64,000 nt of DNA from Caenorhabditis elegans (lineage: Eukaryota > Nematoda > Chromadorea > Rhabditida > Rhabditidae). Location of the stretch: NCBI RefSeq assembly GCF_000002985.6, contig NC_003284.9, forward strand, positions 8,990,001 to 9,054,000, in the 5' to 3' direction. A program made the position numbers and the translations under genes. Positions 12,001 through 20,999 of the stretch are shown in pieces (position 1 is the first letter of the stretch; each line of letters opens with the position of its first letter). The notes below the pieces were generated by a model. That model was given only the letters and a program-made list of their open reading frames with translations, was not told the origin of the DNA and searched no databases.

Positions 12001-15000
12001 AGTATTGTAAAGTACTAATTTGTTAAAGAAAATGCATTCTTATGTTTCAGGCTGCACGAAAACGTTTAGAGCAAAATCAAGACGCCTTGCAAAGACGTCT
12101 TCAAAATAATGAGTCTTCCGGGGTTCAATCAAGAGATTTTGATGATATTCGGAGACAAATGAATGGCGTGGATGCAAAGGTATAAGTTAAAGGGAAAATT
12201 TGGTTTAACGCTGTTAGTTAAAGATGAAGTTATGTATCAAATACATATGTAATGCTTCCCAAACTTAGATTTTTTTTCATTGAAAATTACAGTTCCTGCA
12301 AGTTCTAAATTTCCAGGATAATAAGCTAATTTCTACTAAACTCTTCAATTTGCTAAATTGTATCGTTGAAAAAGTACAAATTTTTGTGAGCACATCACTA
12401 ATTAGAAAGAATCAAGTGAAAATGCAATGCCCCATGTTGATTCTAAAAAGTTCTACAAAAACACGTTTTTAGTTAATGATAATGAATAATGACATATCGG
12501 GCCTTCGCAACTCAATGGATCGTCAGGTCACAGACCTTATGCACATTAACAATGAAATGAAGAGTCGTCCAGTCGTGGATCCATCCGTAATAATGTGTTT
12601 TTTATTCACAGAATAACTTTTTATATTGAAGAAAATATCAAATGCTACATCTCAATTAGACTCTAAGCTCCGCGATATGCACAATCAGGTTATGGACTTG
12701 ACAAAAAACTTGAGCAAGGAGCAGCGAGATAGAGAAAAGGATTCGAAGACAGCTGGGGATGGGTAATCTAAAATGAAGTGTTAACATTTTATTCTTAAAA
12801 CATATTTTTAGTATTCAACGCCTTCAGGATATGATTCGCCAGCAAGACCTTGCTCGGCAAGATATAATGAATAACCTGTCGAAAAAGGGGGACGTTGATA
12901 AAGAAAAATTGAATGAGGAAACCAGAAGGCTCAATGATAAAATCAACTTGATTACATCGGAGGTCACAAAGAAAATGACCGAAAACCAGCAGAAAGCTAA
13001 GGATGACTTCAATTCTAGGATATCGGTTCTTGAAAGTGTGAGTAACGCATGAAAATTATTTGCAACTCTTTGCTAAACGTTTTTTAAAGATGATCCGTGC
13101 ACAGTCAGAAAGAATTGTTGCAAATGAGAACGAGATGCGTCACAGTTTCGAAGCAAAACTTGCCGAGCTCTCCGGGCAATTGGAATTGGCAATGAAACAA
13201 ATAACAGTTGGTTTTTTACAGAGAAAAATGACAAAACTTGATTTTAGAGTGAAAAGGCAAAGCAAAAAGAACGATTTCAAAAAGTTAATGAAGCACTGGC
13301 AGCTCTTGAACATCATTTGGAGCTGGGAAATAGTAAGATTGACAAGCTAATGAATTCAGAGATTCAAGCAAGGTGAAACGTTAATTTTTGAGCAGAGTTG
13401 GAACAATTTCATTTCAGAAAACTTCATGAGAAAGGATTGCTTGCAAAAATGACAGATATTGAAGACCGAGTGAATAATTACGTGGGAGGAATGAACAAGT
13501 CAATAGATGAGATGAAAAATGGAAAGAATAATGTTCACATGCCAGCACTGGATACAGATGCGGTAGGTTTAGATCATGCACTAGAAACAAACTATTGATA
13601 GAAAAACTTCTTTAAGTAAAAAAACTTCTAAAAAATTCTTTAGCTGTTATTTTCTTAACGAATTCACTATTTAGCTACGTCGAGAAATGGAGGCTATTGC
13701 TGCTGATAAGAACAAGTTGAGCATGGAAGGACTTTTGAAACTGGAAGAGAAAATGAGCCGTGTCCAACAAGGTAACTATCACATGCGGTTCCGTTAAAAA
13801 ATATTGGAAGGGGGGACAGATAGCTCAGTCGGTAGTGGTGGCCGCTAGCAGTCTGGAGGTCACGAGTTCAAGTCCGGCCTCACCCCCTAGGTTCACCCAG
13901 CCTCTATTGGGAAGTGAAGCAATCCACGACTGGATTATCGGCCACAGTCCCCGGCTAGGACGTGGCTTAAATTACAGCCCAGAGGGATCACCACCAGGCA
14001 GTGTACCTGAATCCCAGATCCGCAGTGCATAGCACTTGAAGAACGGATCGTCCTTTAATCCTTTAAAAAAAAAAACGTTGTTCGCACACTTGTAGAAAAG
14101 CGCATCAGATAATTATTCAACTTATTCAGCCTCATTTCACTTCTTCGCAGTGATTAATTTTAGTTTTGCATTGATGTCTAAATATTTTACAAAAACTAAA
14201 ACTTTTAAGATTTAGTTCAATACAAATTTCTGAATATTTTCAGGTTTCTATCACGATAGAAAAGAGATGACCCAACGAATGACCGATCTTGGAGATGGGG
14301 AACATGTCAATAAGTATTCATCATATAAGAATGGTTTCAATCATATAATTGCTTTAGGATTCGTGCTCAACTTAACAAGATGGATGCTTTGCAAGAGGAC
14401 ATGGAAAAGGCTCAAGACAGAATACGAGACAAAGTTGAACGCCAGATACCTCAAGATGTAGGTTTAGCAAAATTTTAAAAGTGAAAAAGTTTTTATAGCT
14501 GAACGAGTTGTCTGCAAAAGCAGACAACATTAAACACCAGTTGAATACGAGAATTGACAACGAAGAGGAAGAGAGGTAACATATATTTTTTATAATGCAC
14601 CTCAAACAGTATTATGAAATTTTTGTAGATATTTGGCAATCAAGGAGCTTCAAGAGGCGTTCACAACACTGCAACAATCTCAACACACAGGTGGAAAAAC
14701 AGCTGCATCGTCAGATCAACAAGTATTCCAAAAAAATGAGATAAAAGATTATAGTAATTGTTTCAGATGAAGCGAGATGTCGACGAATGTAAAATTGCAA
14801 TTAAAAAACTAGCTGAGTCAGTTACAACCGTGAAGAATGTACTAGACAAGAAAATCACGGATGAGACTAAGAGGGTAAATTCATTTACAAGTTCATGACT
14901 GACAAGGGAAGGCTCTGAATTCGTTATCGGAGTTCGTTACGCCACTGTATACATTCGATAGAGAATGGTTACAGATGATCACTCCAAAAAATTTAGCTGC

Positions 15001-16053
15001 TTCAGAGCAGGTTCGACCAAGTTACGACACTTTGAAGTTACCGAAAAAAAAATCCTTGATGCCCCCTTTGCCCCCTTTGAACCCCCTTTGAAAAAACCCC
15101 TTTGAAAAAAATCTAAAATTTTCACTGAAAAATTGTTTTTCTGAAAGTTGATAAAAATAGTTGTAATCGATTTAAAATAGTAAAAAACATATATTATACA
15201 CGTTTTAGCTCATCAATCTCAAAAAAACCCTTAAAATAATCTACATATCCTGAGAAAAATTCCAAAAAGTAGATGTTCATGTAGATCAATTCAAGCGTTT
15301 TTTGAGAATAATGAACTGAAACTTGTATGGTATGATTTTTCTATCATTTCCAACTGTCTGAAAACGTTTATATAAACTTTTAGAAAAACAATTTTTTTTT
15401 GAATTTTTTGGAATTTTTAAAAAGGGGTATTTTGGCACTTTCAAAATGTCGTAACCTGCTCTGAAGTCGTCGTAACCTGCTCTGAAGCAGCAAAATTTTT
15501 GGAGTGATCATCTGTAACTATTCTCTATCGAATGTATATAGTGGCGTAACGAAGTCCGATAACGAGTTCAGAGCCGTCCCTTGTGAGATTAAAATCGGAT
15601 AAATGAGTTATGTACTTACTCAGAGATTCAGAAATAAGTATACGAAAAAATGTTTTCTGAGCAAACCATTTATATTTATCTAGTAGCCGTACTTCCGGAA
15701 AACTTATTTTTTAAATTCAAAATGATAATTTATTCTAAAATTTTAGTTTATGGTCACTGCAAACTTTAAACAATTTTTTTTAATTTTGGTACTGTCACAT
15801 AAATTTTTTTAAATGCCATTTTTATTGTTCATTTCACATTTTGGATTAGAAAGGAAAATACTAACACTTTGCTGTTTTGCAATTGAAAAAGTCGCAGAAT
15901 TGATGTGATTAAAAAATTATTTATTAACAAAAGTGAAGCTTGTTAGAAATAATTTTCTCAGTTTAACTATCCCCAATATACTGTCATTCTCACAACTAAT
16001 TATAATTTCAGAGAGAGGATGACGTCAGTTCGATAAGAAGGCAAATGAGCTGA
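9071..16053 (+). CDS. 618-aa coiled-coil protein, candidate ciliary gene
   Basis: Eighteen exons join in frame: 9071-9129, 11511-11565, 11657-11716, 11856-11963, 12051-12179, 12473-12586, 12632-12762, 12812-13037, 13090-13206, 13248-13372, 13418-13562, 13675-13771, 14244-14313, 14358-14457, 14499-14575, 14629-14722, 14767-14874 and 16012-16053. A basic, Ser/Pro-rich N-terminus ([14 protein letters not shown]) is followed from about residue 70 by almost continuous heptad-like, Glu/Lys/Gln-rich helix, for example [18 protein letters not shown] and [16 protein letters not shown]. There is no signal peptide or membrane segment. The protein ends SSIRRQMS. An X-box-like site lies just upstream. I cannot name the family, and the ciliary role is inference from promoter plus structure. 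Several introns are very short (41 nt at 13207-13247), while introns 1, 12 and 17 carry transposable elements. Confidence 0.85.
9234..9637. repeat. 404-bp direct repeat, left copy, flanking the RTE element
   Basis: Same length as 11059-11462, with two mismatches by eye (T/C near 9380, C/A near 9404) and no indels. The copy ends exactly where the RTE 3' tail starts. Confidence 0.95.
9638..11058 (-). mobile_element. RTE-type non-LTR retrotransposon, 5'-truncated, in intron 1
   Basis: On the minus strand an uninterrupted 448-codon frame (11026 down to 9680) encodes most of a reverse transcriptase. It starts at [15 protein letters not shown] and includes the palm motif AFDS, the RQGDPISP block and the catalytic FADDIVL. 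A conserved C-terminal region ([29 protein letters not shown]) follows. The overall pattern is that of the RTE clade. The endonuclease half is absent, so the copy is 5' truncated and probably immobile by itself. The 3' end (left on the + strand) is a TAAG-type repeat (ACTTACTTACTTAG read on +). It lies in antisense to its host gene. The intact frame suggests a recent insertion. Confidence 0.92.
11059..11462. repeat. 404-bp direct repeat, right copy, flanking the RTE element
   Basis: Partner of 9234-9637. It is preceded by a T-run and small copies of GGGCATAATTT that look like filler at the 5' junction of the retroelement. Confidence 0.95.
13811..14075 (+). mobile_element. tRNA-derived SINE in an intron of the coiled-coil gene
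   Basis: The head is tRNA-like. It has an A box (TAGCTCAGTCGG, 13821-13832) and a B box (GAGTTCAAGTCC, 13864-13875) within a cloverleaf-like 75 nt closed by GGGGG and CCCCC. A roughly 180-nt body follows, then a 3' end GAAGAACGGATCGTC and an A-rich tail. The 3' end matches the 3' end of the RTE element at 9.6 kb. It sits between host exons 13675-13771 and 14244-14313. The open frame across it is not a gene. Confidence 0.85.
14900..15586. mobile_element. Inverted-repeat (MITE/foldback) element in the last intron
   Basis: The left arm (about 14900-15020) and the right arm (about 15470-15586) are inverted copies of about 115 bp at roughly 90-95 % identity. Shared blocks include TTACGCCACT, ATACATTCGATAGAGAAT and GATCATCTGTAAC read on the right arm. 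The interior is AT-rich and noncoding. It lies between the last two exons (14767-14874 and 16012-16053). Confidence 0.85.
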
Positions 16054-16370
16054 TCTCATTTCCCAAGTCGCAAACTTTACAAAAAATTCCTACTACAGAA
16101 AGTTACATTTCACATTACTCTCTTTGTCCGTTTATCAATAATAATTTCAACATCGTTCTCATCGGTGTCACTTCATGGCACTATGTAGTTACCTCAGCAA
16201 CGCCAACTTTTGCTCACGAGAATAATTTTGAACCGAACGTTTTCAACTTCATTCGGGCATTGCGTTTTTGTTTTCTTTTGAGCTTTGTGATTAAACTTAA
16301 TAAAATTTTTAAATTACAATTTCCCGTTTTTTATCCTTCTCTAAAAACCGTGTGATCGTTTGTTTTACAT

Positions 16371-16484
16371 ATGCCTTGTCTTCACCAGGGTTTGATCTTG
16401 TCAGATGAAGATATTCTCCTTATGAATCAAGAAGCAATTCAGTTTTCATCGGGACTTGTTTCGGAGTGGTTTCCGGCCCATGAG
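16371..16484 (+). CDS. Candidate first exon (MPCLHQGLILSDEDILLMN), gene unknown
   Basis: An ATG-initiated 38-codon stretch ends at a GTACTT donor in phase 0. Composition and codon use look coding (SSGLVSEWFPAHE). The next phase-0 acceptor with a good coding exon on this strand is at 25722, 9.2 kb away. The two could therefore form one gene with a very long intron, or this could be a separate or mispredicted exon. It begins 318 bp after the stop of the coiled-coil gene on the same strand, close enough that an operon is conceivable. Confidence 0.4.
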
Positions 16485-17289
16485 GTACTTATAGGAACTA
16501 ACAAAAGACTCTTATTTAATTAACTCATTTATTACGAGTGATTCAAGGGAAACGCCTTGAATCACTAACACTCAAACATTCATTTAAACGTGCCACCGTC
16601 GGGCACGTGCTGTGGTGGTGAAGACGGTGAAGACTGACGAATAGGCCAATGTGCGCGGTGCCATGATGACAAGAGTACGGTCGCAGTCGTTGTTGTATGT
16701 GTCGTGGCGAGACCTCATGCGCCTTGAATCGTCCTTTTGGTGGTAGTTTGAATCGGGGTTTCTGACGCCGTCTTTCTGCATGGTTGTTGCCGTTGATTGA
16801 AGAGATGATGTTGAGTGCTGAAGAGCAAGTGTTACGTAATAATATTGAATTAATCTTTACATTTAATTCTCTTGTTAATAAATCTTTATATTTATTAATA
16901 AGTCGTGAGCGAGTGAATCTTTGTATTCACCGACTTTGCGACAGGACTTGCAAACTGTACGAAATGTTCATAATTTTTTACAAATTTTACTGATAATTTA
17001 ATAAATACCTGAAAGCAGGGGTTTTTCCAAGTGTGACAATAACTTTTAGAAACATTATTCATTTTATAACAATGCAACTAATTGAGAGGTGTCTATCAGT
17101 AACGCGCATTCTGCAATGTCTTTTTCTTCAACTAGATATTAGTTTTTTTAGTGAAATAAATATCATTACTTATATATAAAAAAATACATGAGGGATGTTA
17201 CAATTGTAGTTTGTAGTCTGTGACGTCACACTTGCAAGGTGTTTCCGGCTGTTGAAGGGATTGTGGGTTGGGGTTAGTGGTGGGATATG

Positions 17290-17600
17290 GTCGGGATACT
17301 GTAGTAGTACTGTAGGGGTACTGTAGGGTTACTGTAGGATTACTGTAGTTTTGGAAAAATTGACTTTTTGTCTTTTGAAGTGATATTGGTTTGAGGTTAG
17401 TGGTGGGATATGGTCGGGGTACTGTAGTAGTACTGTAGTAGTACTGTAGGAGTACTGTAGGATTACTGTATTTTTGAAAAAAATTGGCTTTTCGTCTTTT
17501 GAAGTGATATTGCTTTGGGGTTAGTGTCGGGATATGGTTGGGGTACTGTAGTTGTACTGTAGAGGTACTGTAGGAGTACTGTAGGATTACTGTAGTTTGG
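17290..17600 (+). repeat. ACTGTAG-rich minisatellite
   Basis: Three blocks of repeated TACTGTAG units (for example GGGTACTGTAGTAGTACTG) are separated by roughly 110-bp spacers that each contain GATATGGT and CTTTTGAAGTGATATTG. It forms the left flank of the HSE satellite. Confidence 0.85.
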
Positions 17601-17640
17601 GAAAAATTTACTTTTCGTCTATTGAACGGATATTGGAAAC

Positions 17641-18175
17641 TTTGAGAAAATTCCGGAATGCTCCAGAACCTTCTGGAAAATTCGAGAAAATTCTGGAATG
17701 TTCCAGAACCTTCTGGAAAATCCGAGAAAATTCTGGAATGTTCCAGAACCTTCTGGAAAATTTGAGAAAATTCTGGAATGTTCCAGAACCTTCTGGAAAA
17801 TTTGAGAAAATTCTGGAATGTTCCAGAACCTTCTGGAAAATTCGAGAAAATTCTGGAATGTTCCAGAACCTTCTGGAAAATCCGAGAAAATTCTGGAATG
17901 TTCCAGAACCTTCTGGAAAATTCGAGAAAATTCTGGAATGTTCCAGAACCTTCTGGAAAATCCGAGAAAATTCTGGAATGTTCCAGAACCTTCTGGAAAA
18001 TTTGAGAAAATGCTGGAATGTTCCAGAACCTTCTGGAAAATTTGAGAAAATTCTGGAATGTTCCAGAACCTTCTGGAAAATTCGAGAAAATTCTGGAATG
18101 TTCCAGAACCTTCTGGAAAATTTGAGAAAATGCTGGAATGTTCCAGAATCTTCTGGAAAATTCGAGAAAATTCGT
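17641..18175 (+). repeat. 40-bp satellite of tandem heat-shock elements, about 13 units
   Basis: Each unit contains TTCTGGAATGTTCCAGAACC followed by TTCTGGAA. This is six contiguous alternating NTTCN/NGAAN pentamers, a perfect heat-shock element for HSF-1. Units differ mainly at one position (TTTGAG, TTCGAG, TCCGAG). Because 40 is not a multiple of three, long frames run through both strands. Those frames are repeat artefacts. Helitron-carried HSE arrays are known in C. elegans, and this looks like one. A degenerate continuation lies at 19021-19190. Confidence 0.92.
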
Positions 18176-18250
18176 GGTGAGACCCTTCGTGGTGAGACCC
18201 TTCGTGGTGAGACCCATCTTGGCGAGACCCATCTTGGCGAGACCCATAAG
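18175..18250 (+). repeat. Short tandem repeat CTTCGTGGTGAGACC / ATCTTGGCGAGACC
   Basis: Five roughly 15-bp units form the junction between the HSE array and the GGCGGGAA array. Confidence 0.85.
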
Positions 18251-18252
18251 TT

Positions 18253-19020
18253 TTGGCGGGAAATTCAAATTTTCTGATAAAAAATTTTGGCGGGAAATTC
18301 AAATTTTCTGATAAAAAATTTTGGCGGGAAATTCAAATTTTCTGAGAAAAATTTTGGCGGGAATTCAAAATTTCTGTGAAAAATTTTTGCGGGAATTCAA
18401 AATTTCTGTGAAAATTTTTAGCGGGAATTCAAATTTTCTGTGAAAAATTTTGGCGGGAATTCAAATTTTCTGTAAAAAAATTTGGCGGGAATTCAAATTT
18501 TCTGAGAAAAATTTTGGCGGGAATTCAAAATTTCTGTGAAAAATTTTTGCGGGAATTCAAAATTTCTGTGAAAATTTTTAGCGGGAATTCAAATTTTCTG
18601 TAAAAAAATTTGGCGGGAATTCAAAATTTCTGTGAAAAAATTTGGCGGGAATTCAAATTTTCTGTGAAAAATTTTGGCGGGAATTCAAAATTTCTGTGAA
18701 AAATTTTTGCGGGAATTCAAAATTTCTGTGAAAATTTTTAGCGGGAATTCAAATTTTCTGTGAAAAATTTTGGCGGGAATTCAAATTTTCTGTAAAAAAA
18801 TTTGGCGGGAATTCAAAATTTCTGTGAAAAATTTTGGCGGGAATTCAAAATTTCTATGAAAAATTTTGGCGGGAATTCAAATTTTCTGTGAAAAATTATA
18901 ACGGGAATTCAAGTTTTCTGTGAAAAATTTTGGCGGGAATTCAAATTTTCTGTGAAAAATTTTGGCGGGAATTCAAAATTTCTTTGAAAAATTTTGGCGG
19001 GAATTCAAAATTTCTGAAAA
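18253..19020 (+). repeat. About 32-bp satellite with E2F-like TTTTGGCGGGAA core
   Basis: About two dozen units of TTTTGGCGGGAATTC plus an AAATTTTCTGTGAAAA-type spacer. Most keep GGCGGGAA; the rest carry TTGCGGGAA, TTAGCGGGAA or AACGGGAA. TTTGGCGGGAA matches the E2F/DP consensus. A higher-order order of variants recurs (for example 18354-18450, 18507-18600, 18667-18760), so blocks of several units were duplicated together. Confidence 0.9.
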
Positions 19021-19200
19021 AAAAATTCTGGAATGTTCCAGAAGTTTATAGAAAATTCGAGAAAAGTCTGTAATGTTCCAGAACTTTCTAGAAAAATCGG
19101 GAAAATTCTCGAATGTTCCAGAATTTTCTAGAAAATTCGAGAAAAGTCTGGAATGTTCAATTCCCTGAAAAAATTCAAGAAACTTCTGCGAAGTTCTAGA
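19021..19200 (+). repeat. Degenerate HSE repeats on the right side of the satellite
   Basis: Four to five diverged copies of the GGAATGTTCCAGAA-type unit with AATTCGAGAAAAGTCT spacers. They are related to the 17.6-18.2 kb array but no longer homogeneous. Confidence 0.8.
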
Positions 19201-19483
19201 ACCTTTCAAGTTTTGATACTCCTAGAATATTCTGAAGTTTTAAGAAAAAAAAAAAACAGAAATTGTTATAGATAATTTCCAAAAACGCTCGCCAAAAACT
19301 TTCGGAAAGGACTGGAAAAAGTCTCATAAAAGTTCCAGGAAACTTGAGGTTTTAAAATTGTAATTGCTTAAAATTAAGTATATAATATTTATGTTGCTCG
19401 AAAACTTCCGGAAAACAAGGAAAAAAACGTTCCATCTGCAGTGAAATGCTTAGAAATTTCAGAATTTGATTTTAATTTTGAGT

Positions 19484-19525
19484 ACGCCAGTCGGAGCACG
19501 CGCTTCAGCGCGTGCGAACGGCTGG
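19484..19525. repeat. GC-rich hairpin
   Basis: AGCACGCGCT TC AGCGCGTGC forms a strong stem-loop, extended outward by CAGTCGG and AACGGCTG with a mismatch. It lies just beyond the satellite. A hairpin near the 3' end is typical of Helitrons, but no CTRR terminus follows directly. Confidence 0.6.
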
Positions 19526-19779
19526 TTATATATATAAATATTATCGAAAAATACGATCGCAAGTTTTTCTCATAATTTATTTTTGATCTACCTCGTTGAC
19601 TAGGCTCCTCCCGTTTCTTCGATGAGACAGCCACAGCAAAAATAACAACGACCACAAGATTAGGGGCAGAGTCAAGTTCCAAAAGGAGGTCATAAATTAA
19701 TTATGAGAAAAATTTGTGATCGCATTTTTTTGATAATAGTTCAAAGTGTACACGAAAAGAATTCATCCAATACAATAAA

Positions 19780-20457
19780 TCACTGTCTGAAACGAGAAAT
19801 ATATTGATAATGATTGTAATTATTAAAAACGCTGTTCCACAATTGAATTTTGCGATAATGATCGATAATTGCACAAGCCACTAAACCAGGAGATGTCTGA
19901 AAAATAAACAACAATTACAAAATTTTAGTCAAGAGTAATTTCTACGAGAAATTGAAAAAAAAATCAATTCATTTTGAAATGAATTCATTGGCCGAACTTT
20001 GCGCGATTTTTCACTTGTTTTTGCAGTGCCAATAGTATTAAAAATTTTGCAATTTAATAAGTTTACCTACTCTTTCAACTTTGTAAAACCCGTTCAACAA
20101 ATAACTGCATCCGATGACTTTTCCTTCCAGTCGCCATCCAATCTGTACAGTTCCAAGAAGAGAATCAACAAATGAATTCAATGGCTCTGGTTTTTGGATT
20201 AGTTTCAGATCATCACAATTCCATTGAACTGGTCGCCAGCAATCCTGTAGCTTGAAAAAAAATTCATCGATTTTTATCAATAGAACATCCATTTTATTAT
20301 TTGAGCAAATTATACCTTTTCCATTTCAAAACTCTACATATTTGAAAATTTTCCTAATTTCAATTTTCAATAATTATTTATTACAGATTCTTACCAAACC
20401 ATATAACGGATCCTTTTTGAATGCATCTAACGATAAATCTCGTAGAGATTTCGCCAT
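19780..20457 (-). CDS. 119-aa unrecognised protein in the large intron
   Basis: Minus-strand exons 20395-20457, 20071-20250 and 19780-19896 give 119 aa when the GTAGGT donor is used after AGA. Using the overlapping GTAAAC donor instead shifts the last exon to a poorer frame. The protein starts MAKSLRDLSLDAFKKDPLYG, has a Trp-rich centre (DCWRPVQWNCDDL, VQIGWRLEGKVIGCSYLL) and ends NHYQYISRFRQ. There is no signal peptide or recognised domain. The ATG lies about 20 bp after the stop of another minus-strand open frame. Confidence 0.5.
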
Positions 20458-20476
20458 TTTTGAAGAAAAAAAATCG

Positions 20477-20995
20477 TTAAACTCTCAAAACGTTTTTTAA
20501 GGGAACAATTGAATAAAAAAAATGGAACAATACAGCCACGAAACATATGCAAATCATAAAATATAAAATCCCGAGAACAGCAAAAAAATGTTCGGCGGTT
20601 TTCCTTTTCTTTTTGATAGTGGTCATGTTTGGTTGTGCTGAATGTATTTTGACATGCTCTCCGTTCAACTTCCTAAATGTTTAATATGTAAGAAAAAGTT
20701 TAATTTTAAATGAAAGTTCAATTGCCTTTAAGGAAAAATTAATTAGAACAAAAAAACTTTGATTATTCCACGTTGCATTTGGAGAATGTTTTTTTAGTTA
20801 TTTAAAAAAAACACGTAATTAATCAGCCGTAACCATTCTTAAAATGGCCAATGAAAAACAACAAATTAATAAGTATTATGCCATAGTCATTGGTAGTTGC
20901 AGGAAAAATTTGCAATACCTGTGAGGTCACATACCTGTTTACTGATCAACTGCCCTTGAGTGCAACTAGGTCCGTTTTCATAATTACAGCATACC
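20477..20995 (-). CDS. Partial minus-strand gene upstream: Cys-rich exon plus a candidate exon
   Basis: Exon 20935-20995 has a clean acceptor (ATTCAG) and donor (GTATGT) and reads VCCNYENGPSCTQGQLISKQ, which looks extracellular and disulfide-rich. A second acceptor at 20672 opens either a phase-0 frame starting EVERRACQNTFSTT or, in another frame, a 49-aa single-span sequence (MTTIKKKRK then a long hydrophobic run) ending at 20477. The phases favour the first reading. Upstream exons were not found, so the gene is incomplete as described. Confidence 0.3.
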
Positions 20996-20999
20996 CTGA

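Noticed and set aside
13760-14032. 90-codon frame on the + strand
   Set aside because: It is translation of the tRNA-derived SINE and overlaps an intron of the coiled-coil gene.
17641-18175. CRISPR-like regular array
   Set aside because: Units are contiguous with no unique spacers, in a eukaryotic genome; it is a satellite.
17198-18302. Long open frames (356, 227 and 226 codons) on both strands
   Set aside because: They run through the 40-bp HSE satellite; a unit length not divisible by three without stops makes all frames open. No splice or start evidence.
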